Assembly: GCA_013339895.1 (NCBI GenBank)
Contig: JABACO010000007.1
Span: 6,063,313 to 6,127,312, forward strand
Reading direction: 5' to 3'
Length of the DNA: 64,000 nt
Origin: Ephydatia muelleri
Lineage: Eukaryota > Porifera > Demospongiae > Spongillida > Spongillidae
The first letter of the stretch is position 1. Every line of letters begins with the position of its first letter. The notes below the pieces were generated by a model. It was not told the DNA's origin and made no database searches. It was given only the letters and a program-made list of their open reading frames with translations. The position numbers and the translations under genes were made by a program. Shown one piece after another: positions 34,897-46,889 of this stretch.

Positions 34897-35150
34897 TGAA
34901 TCCCGACGCTGCCACCAAATGTGAAGGATCACTTAGGTCAACGTAAGGCTTGCGCTCGGAGGAAACAAGGACCCCTTCTGGACGAGCGGGTAAGAAACTC
35001 TACTCAGCTCAGTACTTGACGGGTAAGGCTCTGCGGCCATGAGAGCTGAGGATACGGGCAGCTATCGTTGCCTGAAGGACAAAGGCACCGAATAGAAGCT
35101 AGCCTCACATTCCTCAGCCTCACATTCCAGCGGTTAGATCAATAGCATGC
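34897..35150 (-). mobile_element. Fossil LTR end with primer binding site
   Basis: On the minus strand the LTR end CCTTCACA is followed by TGGTGGCAGCGTCGGGATTC, a tRNA primer binding site pattern (TGG..), and then the gag start. The outer LTR limit is unclear, around 35150-35330. Part of the LTR (35084-35140) recurs in opposite orientation at 42987-43043. It is a broken Ty3/Gypsy-like relic. Confidence 0.5.
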
Positions 35151-35365
35151 CGATAACCGGCGCGCGCGGTATATGGCCTATATTAGCTAGATTAGCGCAA
35201 GGAGCTGTGATCGACAAAAACAAGAAGGACTGGGCGCTTTTTCCCTGCGATTTGGAGTGCCATCTACCAGATGTACGCGACGATTACATGAGCTGACTAA
35301 ACCTAGGCTTTGTCTATACTATGCTATAGGATGACGAAGTAGTGCAACCAACTACAGTGATACAC

Positions 35366-37216
35366 ATGTATAAGGCAAGCACACCTGTGTACTGCTGGTG
35401 TATAGCCTCACATGGCCATGCATGTTGTCCATCACTACAGCCATGCCCTCACGCTACATATTAAAAATCACATAGAGATGGCTGCCTATCTTACTCCAGG
35501 AAGGGGTGTGGTCAAAACCAGTGGTACCCTGAAGTAGAGTAAGCACACCTGTGTACTGCTGGTGTATAGCCTCACATGGCCATGCATGTTGTCCATCACT
35601 ACAGCCATGCCCTCACCTTATGTATTTAAAATCACCTCAAGATGGCTGCCTATCGTACTCCAGGAAGGGGTGTGGTCTAAACCAGTGATACTCTGAAGTA
35701 GAGTAAGCACACCTGTGTACTGCTGGTGTATAGCCTCACATGGCTATGCCCGTTGTCCATCACTACAGCCATCACCACAAGATGGCTGCCTATCTTACTC
35801 CAGGAAGAGGTGTGGTCAAAACCAGTGGTACCCTGAAGTAGAGTAAGCACACCTGTGTACTGCTGGTGTATAGCCTCACATGGCCATGCATTTTGTCCAT
35901 CACTACAGCTATGCCCTCACCTTAGATTTTTTTAAAATCATCACAAGATGGCTGCCTATCGTACTCCAGGAAGGGTTGTGGTCAAAACCAGTGGTACCCT
36001 GAAGTAGAGTATGCACACCTGTGTACTGCTGGTGTATAGCCTCACATGGCCATGCATTTTGTCCATTACTACAGCCATGCCCTCACCTTATGTATTTAAA
36101 ATCACCTCAAGATGGCTGCCTATCGTACTCCAGGAAGGGGTGTGGTCAAAACCAGTGGTACTCTGAAGTAGAGTAAGCACACCTGTGTACTGCTGGTGTA
36201 TAGCCTCACATGGCCATGCATGTTGTCCATCACTACAGCCATGCCCTCACCTTGCGTATTAAAAATCATCACAAGATGGCTGCCTATCTTACTCCAGGAA
36301 GGGGTGTGGTCAAAACCAGTGGTACCCTGAAGTAGAGTAAGCACACCTGTGTACTGCTGGTGTATAGCCTCACATGGCCATGCATGTTGTCCATCACTAC
36401 AGCCATGCCCACACCTTACATATTACAAATCACCTCAAGATGGCTGCCTATCTTACTCCAGGAAGGGGTGTGGTCAAAACCAGTTGTACCCTGAAGTAGA
36501 GTAAGCACACCTGTGTACTGCTGATGTATAGCCTCACATGACCATGCATGTTGTCCATCACTACAGCCATGCCCTCAGCTTGCGTAATAAAAATCATCAC
36601 AAGATGGCTGCCTATCTTACTCCAGGAAGGGGTGTGGTCAAAACCAGTGGTACCCCGAAGTAGAGTAAGCACACCTGTGTACTGCTGGTGTATAGCCTCA
36701 CATGGCCATGCATTTTGTTCATCACTACAGCCATGCCCTCACCTTACGTATTAAAAATCATCACAAGATGGCTGCCTATCTTACTCCAGGAAGGGGTGTG
36801 GTCAAAACCAGTGGTACCCCGAAGTAGAGTAAGCACACCTGTGTACTGCTGGTGTATAGTCTCACATGGCCATGCATTTTGTCCATCACTACAGCCATGC
36901 CCTCACCTTAGATTTTAAAAATCATCACAAGATGGCTGCCTATCTTACTCCAGGAAGGGGTGTGGTCAAAACCAGTGGTACCCCGAAGTAGACTAAGCAC
37001 ACCTGTGTACTGCTGGTGTATAGCCTCACATGGCCATGCATGTTGTCCATCACTACAGCCATCACCACAAGATGGCTGCCTATCTTACTCCAGGAAGGGG
37101 TGTGGTCAAAACCAGTGGTACCCTGAAGTAGAGTAAGCACACTTGTGTACTGCTGGTGTATAGCCTCACATGGCCATGCATGTTGTCCATCACTACAGCC
37201 ATGCCCTCACCTTACG
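35366..37216. repeat. Satellite array, 164 bp monomer, about 12 copies
   Basis: The unit contains GCACACCTGTGTACTGCTGG, CTCACATGGCCATGCATG, CAAGATGGCTGCCTATCTTA and CCAGGAAGGGGTGTGGTCAA. Copies start about every 164 bp from 35378 to 37138. Two copies are about 142 bp through loss of the same ~22 bp block. Copies are about 95% alike by eye. Open frames within it are repeat artefacts. Confidence 0.95.
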
Positions 37217-37629
37217 ATAACAAATCAGTAATGCATTTTATTTAAAGGGATGTAATATTTTTGAGCATGATCTCACAGTGCAAAAAGTTTGTTTTGCGAC
37301 ACTGTATATTATAACGTATATTCGAATATAAGCAGCAATATAAGCTGTCTGCGTATTGAACATTATAAGCAAATGCGTATATTGAAATATTGTCAGTCAC
37401 GTGCGGTTTCTGGTATCTTAGCAAACCTTTGAATTTCATTAATGTTACACGGTTTGGTGAACCGCGCACTATCGTAATTTGGGCTTTGACCTTCCGTAAA
37501 CCAGTCCTCCGCCCCCCCCCCCCCCCCCATCCCCACTCCCCCTTTGCATCTGCTTGGTTTATAAAACATTTCTTCGCACATATAAGTGGTACAACACCAA
37601 ACACAAATATTCAAACACCATAGTGCCTT

Positions 37630-38050
37630 AAGACAGCGGTTCCCAAGTACTAACTTAGTGTGACCTGATAAAGACGAGAATATAATAACATTTGGCGCCA
37701 ATTGAAATGGCCATACTTACCTCTAGTGATGGACTTGTTGGTGCTGACTAACCAAATGCGCACAAAAGAAAAATACATTTTAGTGCCCCCAGCATACTTA
37801 CCAGTTCGAATAGAAACGCTGCAGAAAAGCAAAATGAAGGTAGCAAAGCCATTGCGTACTTACCTCAGCAGAATCGACCCGCGCTTGTGATAGCCGAAAC
37901 CCATAGTCCTTGAGACAGCGGTCCCCACGTACTATGTGACCTGATAAAGACGAGAACAATAACATTTGGCATCAGTTGAAATGGTCATACTTGCCACTGT
38001 GTAACTTACCTCAGCAGAATCGGCCGCTTGTAATAACCGGAGACCAACCC
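37630..38050. repeat. Imperfect tandem duplication of ~130-270 bp with splice-donor-like words
   Basis: The string GTGACCTGATAAAGACGAGA and its surroundings occur at 37660-37720 and 37928-37990. CTTACCTCAGCAGAATCG (complement of a CTGAG/GTAAG donor) occurs at 37860 and 38010. On the minus strand the words ACTG/GTAAGTATG and AGAG/GTAAGTATGG suggest micro-exons of 17 and 27 nt, but no product can be assembled. Confidence 0.5.
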
Positions 38051-38410
38051 CAATAAAGTGCATTGCACACAAATTGTGAGTCGCTTACCGTATACTAGGC
38101 TTGCTTTCAGCAGTTTGATGAGGCTGATGTACTACATCACAAACGCATCCCCAAAATAACACATACGTGATAAGCAAAGTCACGTACCTTTTCAGGCCAT
38201 GCACACTCACACAGGAACCCGCCAAAATTAGCCATCACGTGCAATGGCATACTCTAATTGGTGCACTTTTAAATTTGGTTATAAATAGTAAATAACAACG
38301 ATAACAGCACTAACCTATTGACAAGTAAGACTATCACCTATTTCTTGAACTGGCAGAAATCTTCAATGTTACAACATTTACAAGCCTGCGTGAAATTGTA
38401 AAAAACAATT

Positions 38411-39150
38411 GAGGTTGTGCAATGGGCGGAGCGAAGTGACGTTATTTGTGTTAATTTTGAGTGTCAAAAGCAATTGTATGGGCAAGGCTTGTTGTGCAGT
38501 TGGATGCAGTAATCGTTTCATTAAAGGTTCGGGCGTTCATTTTCCTCAAGATGAAGAACGTAAGTCCCAGTGGATAGCAGCAGTGGGGCCGGCGCAAAGA
38601 TTGGATTCCAAATGAGTACTCGTGGATATGTAGCGTACACTTCGTTTCGGGGGAATAGAGCAACAACCTCCTATCCCCTGATTATGTTCCTTCATTATTC
38701 GAGCACATGAAGAGCCCTTTGAAGAGGAAGCGTGTGCATGATATGAACAGATTCCACAGAACATTGGAGGTGATAAAAAGGAAGTTGGTAAAAAAAAAAT
38801 TTGATGCTGCAGAGTCTTTGCTACAGCTATCGGAACCTGAGGCCAATTATTCCAATCTACACTAACAATGCCTCTCTCATACGCAACATACGGGTCTTCA
38901 AGCGCACCAACCAGCTCCAATTTTACCTTGTAACGCTGTTTGGCAGGGTCATGAAGCTAATAGTAATACTCAGAGTATTTGGCCGTACTTTCTAGCTGCA
39001 TTTAATCACACGAAATGGCTCAAACGGTTAGTCAGGAACCTCCAATCACTCTATTACGGATAGACACGTGTGTGCTTTTGACACTCAAAATGGCGCTTAG
39101 CAAAGGTTGCTATTTATTGATGACGATTTATGACGCTATTGCACAACCTC
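38411..39150 (+). mobile_element. 740 bp THAP-domain transposon remnant
   Basis: Ends GAGGTTGTGCAATGG and the complement of GAGGTTGTGCAATAG, with a further inverted match ATTTTGAGTGTCAAAAGC (38454-38472 against 39072-39091). ATG at 38478-38480 opens MGKACCAVGCSNRFIKGSGV, then HFPQDEERKSQWIAAV. In another frame it continues RKDWIPNEYSWICSVHF and SPDYVPSLFEHMKSPLKRKR. C-x4-C...C-x2-H is the THAP C2CH zinc finger that binds transposon ends in P-type and related elements. It is frame-shifted and lacks the catalytic domain. No target duplication is visible. It lies inside the CMC element. Confidence 0.65.
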
Positions 39151-39244
39151 TATACCATACTTTCCATATCATTATGTACTGTATATCCATTTCAAATTGA
39201 ACAATAATGGTAAGAATAAAAATGGTACACATTAACATTTCAAA

Positions 39245-39525
39245 ATTAGTAATGACACACACTTGCACGTACATGTCCACACGCTCGCGGACACACATGT
39301 CCACGCACACGCATAAACACACAGCACACAGACGGACACATGCACAGTCGCACGTACACACATGACAGATCGATGTCCACACACACGCATACAGACAGAT
39401 GTCCACACACACGTATACACAGACAGATGTCCACATACACGCATATGCACAGACACACACACACAGATGTCCCACACAGACAGATGTCCACACACACATA
39501 TACACACAGGCAGATGTCCATCAGT
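39245..39525. repeat. CA-rich tract with CAGATGTCCACACACACG minisatellite units
   Basis: The unit CAGATGTCCACACACACG recurs with variation at least six times; open frames on either strand are artefacts of it. Confidence 0.85.
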
Positions 39526-39908
39526 ATCGAATTCCGACTTCGGCATTGAGCGTGTCAAGTTCGGTTTGTACTGACTGTCGCATGCTAAGTACTAAAGGCA
39601 AGCGCCAGCTCCTTAGTAATTAGATGCTTATGAACGCTTATACAGGAATTGATAACTCGCAGACAAATATACACACAGAATATGTGAAACTTGAATATAC
39701 ACGGTGGTATGATATAAATATACTTACGGGGGTATATTTTGTACACTTAATTGTGCCTATATAAACAGTGACGTATTTAACACTTGCGGATTCTTGAATA
39801 AACGCCGTCTTATATTTCAATATAGTACTCAGGCGTATATTTTGGCGTATTCTCAAATATAACCAAAAATATACCGTATCGTATATCTAACTTTTTGCAC
39901 TGTGATCT

Positions 39909-41845
39909 CATGCTTTTTCCAGTACACAAGCCAAAACTTTGGAAGTTAGTGGTTAGTTGTCACACATTTAAAATGTTTTTATCATATTATACAGGTTGTT
40001 TATCCGAAATTAAAATTCATACTCTGCATTGACTCTTTGCACTTCTCCAATGTAGATGAAGTGAACTGGATATGGTTAGATATTCTAATATTATGTACTT
40101 ATATGTTGTGCATGGATACACCATTAACATATATCTTCTAGGATGTATCTGTGTAGCGAAAGCTACAGTCAATCAAGTCAACAAATTTCATCTTGTGATT
40201 GGAAATATCATAATTCAGTAAATGTGTACATACAATTTAACACTACTCCTAAAATTGATTACTGCCTTTGCTAGAAGGATGCCCCAACTCAGAAGAATAC
40301 AAATTATTGTGGAGCATTTGTGTGTTTTGTAAGTGCATATATATGAATCACTTTTGGTTTAAACATGCATATACCACCTAGGCAGCACGGCAACTGGTGG
40401 AAGGGTTACCTTAATAGTCTTCATACACAGGTAAAGTTTCATGCTATGATAACAGTATCAGATATGTAATTCTGTATCAAAGGAATCAGTAACCAAGTTT
40501 AGGTTACAAATGGTATATGAACTGTCTAAAGGTAGTCTATATCCTTTGCAAGGTGGTGCAGATGAGAAGGTATATGCTGCCATGATTCACTTAATATTAT
40601 GTATATCAGACATGGTAATGTATCAGTCCAGCAACAGTACGGACAGCTGCCAAAATGCAGATGGATGCACATCTGATGTCAGACAACATAACCAACATTC
40701 TGCATGTAGTAATGAGTCCAAGAACAATGATCACAGTGATAGTGATATCAGTAGCAGTAGTAGTAGATCTGAAACCAGCAGCCCAACCAATGATGTACAA
40801 AACCAGACTGAATCACAATTTCTAATTCCAGAATAAGAATCAACCAGATCCAGATGACATATGTGGCCTACAATGGGGGAAAGACCATTACATTCGACAT
40901 TTTCCTTCTCTTAGTAGATGCTTGTACACATGAGTTAAGGCATGATCAATTTATATGTTAAGTTTCAACATTGGTCCAACAATTGATTTTAGAGATAATC
41001 AGTGTCCTTTTTCAAGAGAATTTATAAGAAGAGAAGTTTAAGCTATGGAAGTAATAAGCATTTCATGATTTGGTAGTTTAGGTCATACCCTGTGAATGCA
41101 TTTCAGCCCATGATAAGGAATATTTTAAAAGGAAAGCAGTTAACTGACAATCACCAGAAAATCAAAATTGTGGAAAGAATTAATAAGATGGATTGTGGCT
41201 GGCCTTCACTGCTATGATATGGTACCTCAACCCATTTTTATATCTATAGGCATTTAAACATTATATCCATCTATACTACAGGTTTTACAGATATTTCGTT
41301 ACCTACAAGAGCTGGAAAGTGATGTTAAATCAACATCCATTATATGCACTACACGTATAAATAAATTTATCATTTGGCCTGAGTTAAATAAATTCTAGTT
41401 GTTCTACATGTATTTCCCCTAAATAACCACACCATCATGCAGATTATCACTACTCGCATGATGAAGAAATACGCAGTGGATCATCAGCAAGCTGTTGAAT
41501 GTTTATTCGAACACAAGTTACCCCATTAACTGTATATTATATACCATCTGTGCTGCTGTCCTATATCACAAGAACTGCTCCATTTTCACTATGCAAATCC
41601 AAACGTTTGTTAGTCACATTTTGTGTATATTTACCCACTTCACCAAACAACTATACAATTGCATTACAGTTCCAAGAAATAACAATTCAATCACTTCATT
41701 GTTACAATCCATGCCATGTAAAACAGCCATTATAGCTACACGGTAAACAACATACCGTTGGTAATATGACTAGTCAGTAGATCAGTTCAGACATGCACTA
41801 CCTCATGGCTTCATAAATATAGGAGCATTACAGTCCAGTTACAGA
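39909..41845. other. AT-rich DNA between inverted satellite arrays; one decayed reading frame
   Basis: 40510-40836 (+) is a 108-codon frame with a Ser/Asp/Asn-rich end. In shifted frames it is followed by DPDDICGLQWGKDHYIRHFP (40850) and NAFQPMIRNILKGKQLTDNH (41100-41160). The pieces look like one broken, probably transposon-derived gene, but I do not recognise it. Confidence 0.3.
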
Positions 41846-41849
41846 TGAT

Positions 41850-42805
41850 GTGCATGGCCATGCGAGGCTATACACCAGCAGTACACAGGTGTGCTTACTC
41901 TACTTCAGGGTACTACTGGTTTTGACCACACCCCTTCCTGACATAAGATAATCAGCCATCTTGTGGTGATTTTTAATACGTAAGGTGAGGGCATGGCTGT
42001 AGTGATGAACAACATGCATAGCCATGTGAGGCTATACACCAGCAGTACACAGGTATGCTTACTCTACTTCAGGGTACAACTGGTTTTGACCACACCCCTT
42101 CCTGGAGTAAGATAGGCAGCCATCTTGTGGTGATTTTTAATATGTAAGGTGGGGGCATGGCTGTAGTGATGGACAACATGCATAGCCATGTGAGGCTATA
42201 CACCAGCAGTACACAGGTGTGCTTACTCTACTTCAGGGTACCACTGGTTTTGACCACACCCCTTCCTGGAGTAGGATAGGCAGCCATCTTGTGGTGATTT
42301 TTAATATGTAAGGTGTGGGCATGGCTGTAGTGATGGACAACATGCATGGCCATGTGAGGCTATACACCAGCAGTACACAGGTGTGCTTACTCTACTTCAA
42401 GGTACCACTGGTTTTGACCACACCCCTTTCTGACATAAGATAGTCAGCCATCTTGTGATGATTTTTAAAATCTAAGGTGAGGGCATGGCTGTAGTGATGG
42501 ACAACATGCATAGCCATGTGAGGCTATACACCAGCAGTACACAGGTGTGCTTACTCTACTTCAGGGTACCACTGGTTTTGACCACACCCCTTCCTGGAGT
42601 AGGATAGGCAGCCATCTTGTGGTGATTTTTAATACGTAAGGTGAGGGCATGGCTGTAGAGATAGACAACTTGCATACTGTGTAGCCATGTGAGGCTTTAA
42701 ACCAGTAGTACACAAGTGTACTTACTCTACTTCAAGGTTCCACTGGTTTTAACCATACCCCTTCCTGGAGTGAGATAGTCAGCCATCTTGTGGTGATTTA
42801 TGTAA
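41850..42805. repeat. Satellite array, same 164 bp monomer, inverted, about 6 copies
   Basis: Units such as CCAGCAGTACACAGGTGTGC and TTTTGACCACACCCCTTCCT recur about every 164 bp, from 41876 to about 42700. They are the reverse complement of the array at 35366-37216. The outermost copy (from 42660) is the most diverged. Confidence 0.95.
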
Positions 42806-42986
42806 GACATGAAGGTTGAAAATGACTGATATACAAATTGCAATTCTGAGGTATACATCAGCATAAACTCTCGATGACTCGCTATGTCTTGAATATGTTA
42901 CTTTTTAAAAAAGATGTCCCTGTTGATTGTTATAGAACATCAATTTTATTCATAACTAGATTATGGCCGGTCATTATCAAAATAAC

Positions 42987-43043
42987 GATCTAACCGCTGG
43001 AATGTGAGGCTGAGGAATGTGAGGCTAGCTTCTATTCGGTGCC
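42987..43043 (+). mobile_element. Fossil LTR scrap
   Basis: 57 bp, nearly identical in reverse complement to the LTR stretch at 35084-35140. It is too short for more than family membership, and broken. Confidence 0.5.
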
Positions 43044-44665
43044 ATCCTACGCCGTTACGGCATCTCCGAAGAAACGTATCGGCAGAGGCAGTGAAAAAGG
43101 AGGAAGAAAACTGAGTTGACAGTGAGATTGAATGATCTCTTGCAGAAATAGAAGACATTCGACATATCGAGAAATTGGCGATCAAAAGGATTACGCGGTA
43201 TTCGGTCATTGCGTAATTTAATGTCCATAGAAAATGTATGGACGCATTCAGAAAACCTGCAGCTAACTGCAGAAAAAACAACAAATATTTACTAGCAGCT
43301 CTCGGATTTGCAATGTGGGGACTAGTAGACATATTTTGTGTAGTTTTTCGCAACTTCAGTACCTATATCCGCACTTCCACATTAATTATGCAAGGTTTCC
43401 AATGTCCATTCATTTTTTCTCATTTCCTTATTCATGCAGTCATCAATAGTTTCCAAACCAAATGATACCTGCTCACGGATTACATGAAAGTACAATGCAC
43501 TTATGTATCATTTTTTCAGAGCTTAAGGCCTTCAAATCGCACTTCCCTTGAATGGTTAGTGATACACCCCATATTCAATGTCGATCATCACGTGCCACCC
43601 TATAGCCGTGCCCAGACCTCGTTTTTTTCTTTATTATGTTGTATTAATGACAAAATATGTACTGACTTAGCATGACCCATTGTAAGAGTGGGCACTAATT
43701 GGGATTGTATGTTGCAAAGACGGAGGCGGCGATTACACAGAGGAGTTTGCCACTCATAGAATCGATGCCTGGGCATGACAACCAACCAGTCTTCTTACGC
43801 AAGCATCTTGCAAGTCTCAGAGTCCTAGGTTAGCATGAATGTGACACGTACATAATTGCAAAATAGCAGTCATACACACTGGCGGTACGATGGATCTTTC
43901 CCATTGAAAACGAATGCCTTATTAAAGATTCCACACTTTTAACATTGCGCAACAGTTAGTCCGACTTTAAGTTGAGGTGCATGAGATTTGTGTCAACTAT
44001 TATATTTGAAAACTACCATGCTTTCTCTGCCCCATATGTGTATGTACATGCATGTACATGTATGTGGGACAGTTTCCACGAAAACGGCCCATCACATATA
44101 TATAATACATGAATGTTATAAAAATTCTTTGCGTTTGAATCATAACTTCCGAATGATTACCGCTATCGACTTCCTATTTCAACACTTCATACCACCATTT
44201 CTCAATGGTTAAATACATTTTGGGGCCTTGCACTTGCTCTGTGCAAGTATTGCAACGTCCAATACCCCACCGGGTTCAAATCTACCATAACTTTCGGTAG
44301 GAGTAATCAAATCGCTTCAAATTCGGTTTGTAAATAGAGAGCTCCTACGGTGGCCCTGGAGGTCGCGCGACCAAACATTGTACGACAAGCGGTTTTTTGA
44401 TTGAACAATATAGCGACGGTCCGATTCCGTGTTCGAGCAATGGAGCAGCGGTCCGATTCTGCGATCGATCCCATTCCGCGATCAAACGATCATCCACTTC
44501 CGCTACCGCGCTAACTAGCATTGATCTATTTTTGGGATCAAACAACTGTCTATATTTGGGATCGAACAACGGTCTATTATTGAGATCGAACAGCGGACCG
44601 TTTCTCCGACCGACCAGCCAAACGTACCTTGCATGACGTCACGTAATTTTATACTATTCGATATA
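43044..44665. other. No gene recognised; degenerate GATCGAACAA-type repeats near the right end
   Basis: 44395-44600 repeats words such as GATCGAACAACGGTC and GGTCCGATTC several times, a short decayed tandem repeat. The rest shows no supported feature. Confidence 0.4.
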
Positions 44666-44669
44666 CAAT

Positions 44670-44914
44670 AGTAGGGTAGCGTCAGGTATATTCGCCAGGG
44701 GGGAGTAGTCGCCACCCCCACTTTTAATAGCGCATAAAAACAAGAATAATAAGTTTGGATCTTTCTATATGAGTTTAAAACAACCCTAATAGGCTCCTTT
44801 GTTAGTACCATACACAGTTTTACGCAAGTAACGTTGCTCTGTAGAATAAACAGGGGGGTGGCGAACACTCCTGACGTTATCGCAGGTGGCGATCACTACC
44901 TACGCTACCCTACT
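44670..44914. mobile_element. 245 bp MITE, ends AGTAGGGTAGCG
   Basis: Left end AGTAGGGTAGCGTCAGGT and right end the complement of AGTAGGGTAGCGTAGGTA. Inner stretches TCGCCA..GGGGG and CCCCCC..TGGCGA pair as well. No coding; the duplication is unclear (possibly TA or none). Confidence 0.65.
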
Positions 44915-46040
44915 TGAGGCGAGCAGTATGGTTCACAGAGACGACCCAATAGTCGACCGTAAGTTAGCATATCACTATCAGGTAACGATGCATATACATG
45001 CACATGCACGGCTAATAGTGCGATACTGGAGGCAGCAGAAGACAATCCTGGTAATACTCGGCTAATGCACTACGTGGTTGTTGGGTTAGTGTGTATGCTG
45101 GCTACACTGGCGCAGTAGCAGTAAACTAACGGCATCGCTATACCTTCAGGCTAACATGGCTCATAAAAAGGCTCGCTGCGCTGGGACTTAAACGGCGCAA
45201 CGTTGTGGAAACACGCCTTACACTTGTACATCTAGCCATTAAGGTCAGTACTTTTTGCCGGGCTATGCAAATACAGAGTGGCGTGACGTCTCCACGTGGG
45301 GGGCATAGAATGAACTTCAAACGTCCAACTGCTACCTCGGATACCGGGCAATGTGGAGATTGCTACAATTGAAGTACCGGTACACCATTAAAAGGTAGCC
45401 TCATCTTTGGGTGAGGTACACGTGATCCTCCTTGACATACATCACTCATCTAGATCCACTGTGATGATGCTACTGGCAGTAATGGATCCTATTGCTTCAC
45501 GACTACGTGACTATCGGAGTATGCACAGATCCAGTTGAGGACGATTGTCGGTGACGCGGGGACCTCTCGTTGCTGGCTGATGCAGACGAATGAGTCTGAG
45601 ACAATGATCGTTCGACCCGCGCAGAGCCCGCAAGTGTCTTTTTGAGGGCTGCACGCAATTGGTCCTGGAACACAGTATCATTAACTAGAGAATCCTCCTT
45701 CGACATCTTGCATGCAGTGCGGAAACAATTTGAATTTAATTATTATAAAATCATTTTTAGATTACAATTACAATCTCATACTAGTATACATATTTTACAT
45801 AACTGTTACATCATGTTGTTAAATGTCTCCACCCAGCGCATCATATGTTACAGAGAACCAGGTGTGTTGTTCCTCCTAGCCATTTGCCTCATCATCATGA
45901 TAATGAGAGTGTGAAGGACACAGCATACGATAGTTGCCATGAAAAGTTTATTTCTTTTTGTCCAGCGGGATGCTCCGGATGAAGTGTTCGATTTGCTGCG
46001 CCCAACAGGACACGAACCACTGCTTAAGACTGACATATCA
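44915..46040 (-). other. Two unassigned minus-strand frames
   Basis: 45503-45706 reads MSKEDSLVNDTVFQDQLRAA then a Ser-rich end. 45848-46036 reads MSVLSSGSCPVGRSKSNTSS and ends with a hydrophobic LFMATIVCCVLHTLIIMMM. Codon use in the first looks reasonable, but I see no conserved motif and no proven splice between them. Confidence 0.25.
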
Positions 46041-46137
46041 ATAAATTAAGGACCTCCTCAGTTGAGGACGGATTTTGGTTTTACCATGCAAGCACACAAA
46101 ACACACCAGTTCAAATGCTCATACCACACAAACACTG

Positions 46138-46545
46138 CAATACAGCCACACACATACACACACGTACAGACACATACATACACATACACACACATGCACA
46201 CACATGTGCACACACATGTGCACACACATACACAACACACACGTATACACATGGTAGCACACACAATGAACACACACACAATGCACACATGCACACACAT
46301 GCAGACATGCACACATGCACACACATGCAGACATACACACATGCACACACATGCAGACATGCACACATGCACACACATGCACACACATGCAGACATACAC
46401 ACATGCACACACATGCACACACAAGCACACACACATGCACACACATGCACACATGTGCATGACAGACACATGCTAACACACACTTACACATATGAACACA
46501 TACACACACATGCACACACAATGCACACATGTACACATGCATACG
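46138..46545. repeat. Degenerate CA / CATGCACA repeat
   Basis: About 400 bp of CA dinucleotides and CATGCACACA units. Long Cys/Val or His/Thr frames on both strands are artefacts. Similar sequence returns at 46730-46885. Confidence 0.95.
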
Positions 46546-46569
46546 CAGGCTCGTAGGCTAAAAGTCTGG

Positions 46570-46730
46570 CAGGGAGGGGGGGGGTCGATTAATAGGACTG
46601 CAGGATTGTTGGGGTAGGGGGGAGGGGGGGCCTCACATTTAGCCAAATATGAAAGAGGGGGGGGGGGGGGGGGACCTCACAATCAGGCATCAAACAAGGG
46701 GGATTGACCAACCCCCTGGCTACAGGCCTG
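46570..46730. repeat. G-rich low-complexity block
   Basis: Runs of G at 46576-46585, 46614-46630 and 46655-46672, ending CCCCCTGGCTACAGGCCTGC. A similar ...GGCTACAGACCTGC end follows the poly-C tract at 20040, so both may be ends of one repeat family. Confidence 0.6.
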
Positions 46731-46889
46731 CATACACACATGGCACACATGCACATACACACATACACACGAATTCACACACACAATGCACACATATTAA
46801 CACACATGCACATGTGTGTATGTGTATAATTCATGTGTGTATGTGTATGCATACATGTACACACACATTCACACATACACAGAAATACT

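Larger units (their letters stand above)
37274..39904. mobile_element. 2.63 kb CMC (CACTA/Chapaev-like) element, ends CACAGTGCAAAAAGTT, 4 bp duplication
   Basis: Termini CACAGTGCAAAAAGTT and AACTTTTTGCACTGTG are exact complements. ATCT flanks both ends (37270-37273 and 39905-39908). Subterminal DNA at both sides is rich in TATAC/GCGTATA words, as in CMC elements. No transposase was found; the interior holds a THAP-domain element, a CA/CAGATGTCC repeat tract and duplicated splice-like units. CAC..GTG ends and short duplications support CMC. Transib (5 bp duplication) was considered because the first seven bases equal the RAG heptamer CACAGTG. Confidence 0.7.

Noticed and set aside
36120-37140. 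Repeated 66-76 codon frames on both strands
   Set aside because: They recur because the 164 bp satellite recurs; no codon bias.
37700-37730. U1 snRNA 5' end (ATACTTACCT)
   Set aside because: The rest of U1 and an Sm site are missing; the word is the complement of splice-donor-like sequence in a local duplication.
37274-39904. Transib/ProtoRAG element
   Set aside because: The heptamer matches, but the duplication is 4 bp rather than 5 bp, no nonamer-like spacing is clear, and no RAG1-like sequence is present.
44345-44636. Overlapping 74-79 codon frames
   Set aside because: They derive from short degenerate GATCGAACAA-type repeats.
46058-46556. Open frames of 115-164 codons on both strands (His/Thr or Cys/Val rich)
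   Set aside because: They come from a CA/CATGCACA repeat with no stop codons by composition.
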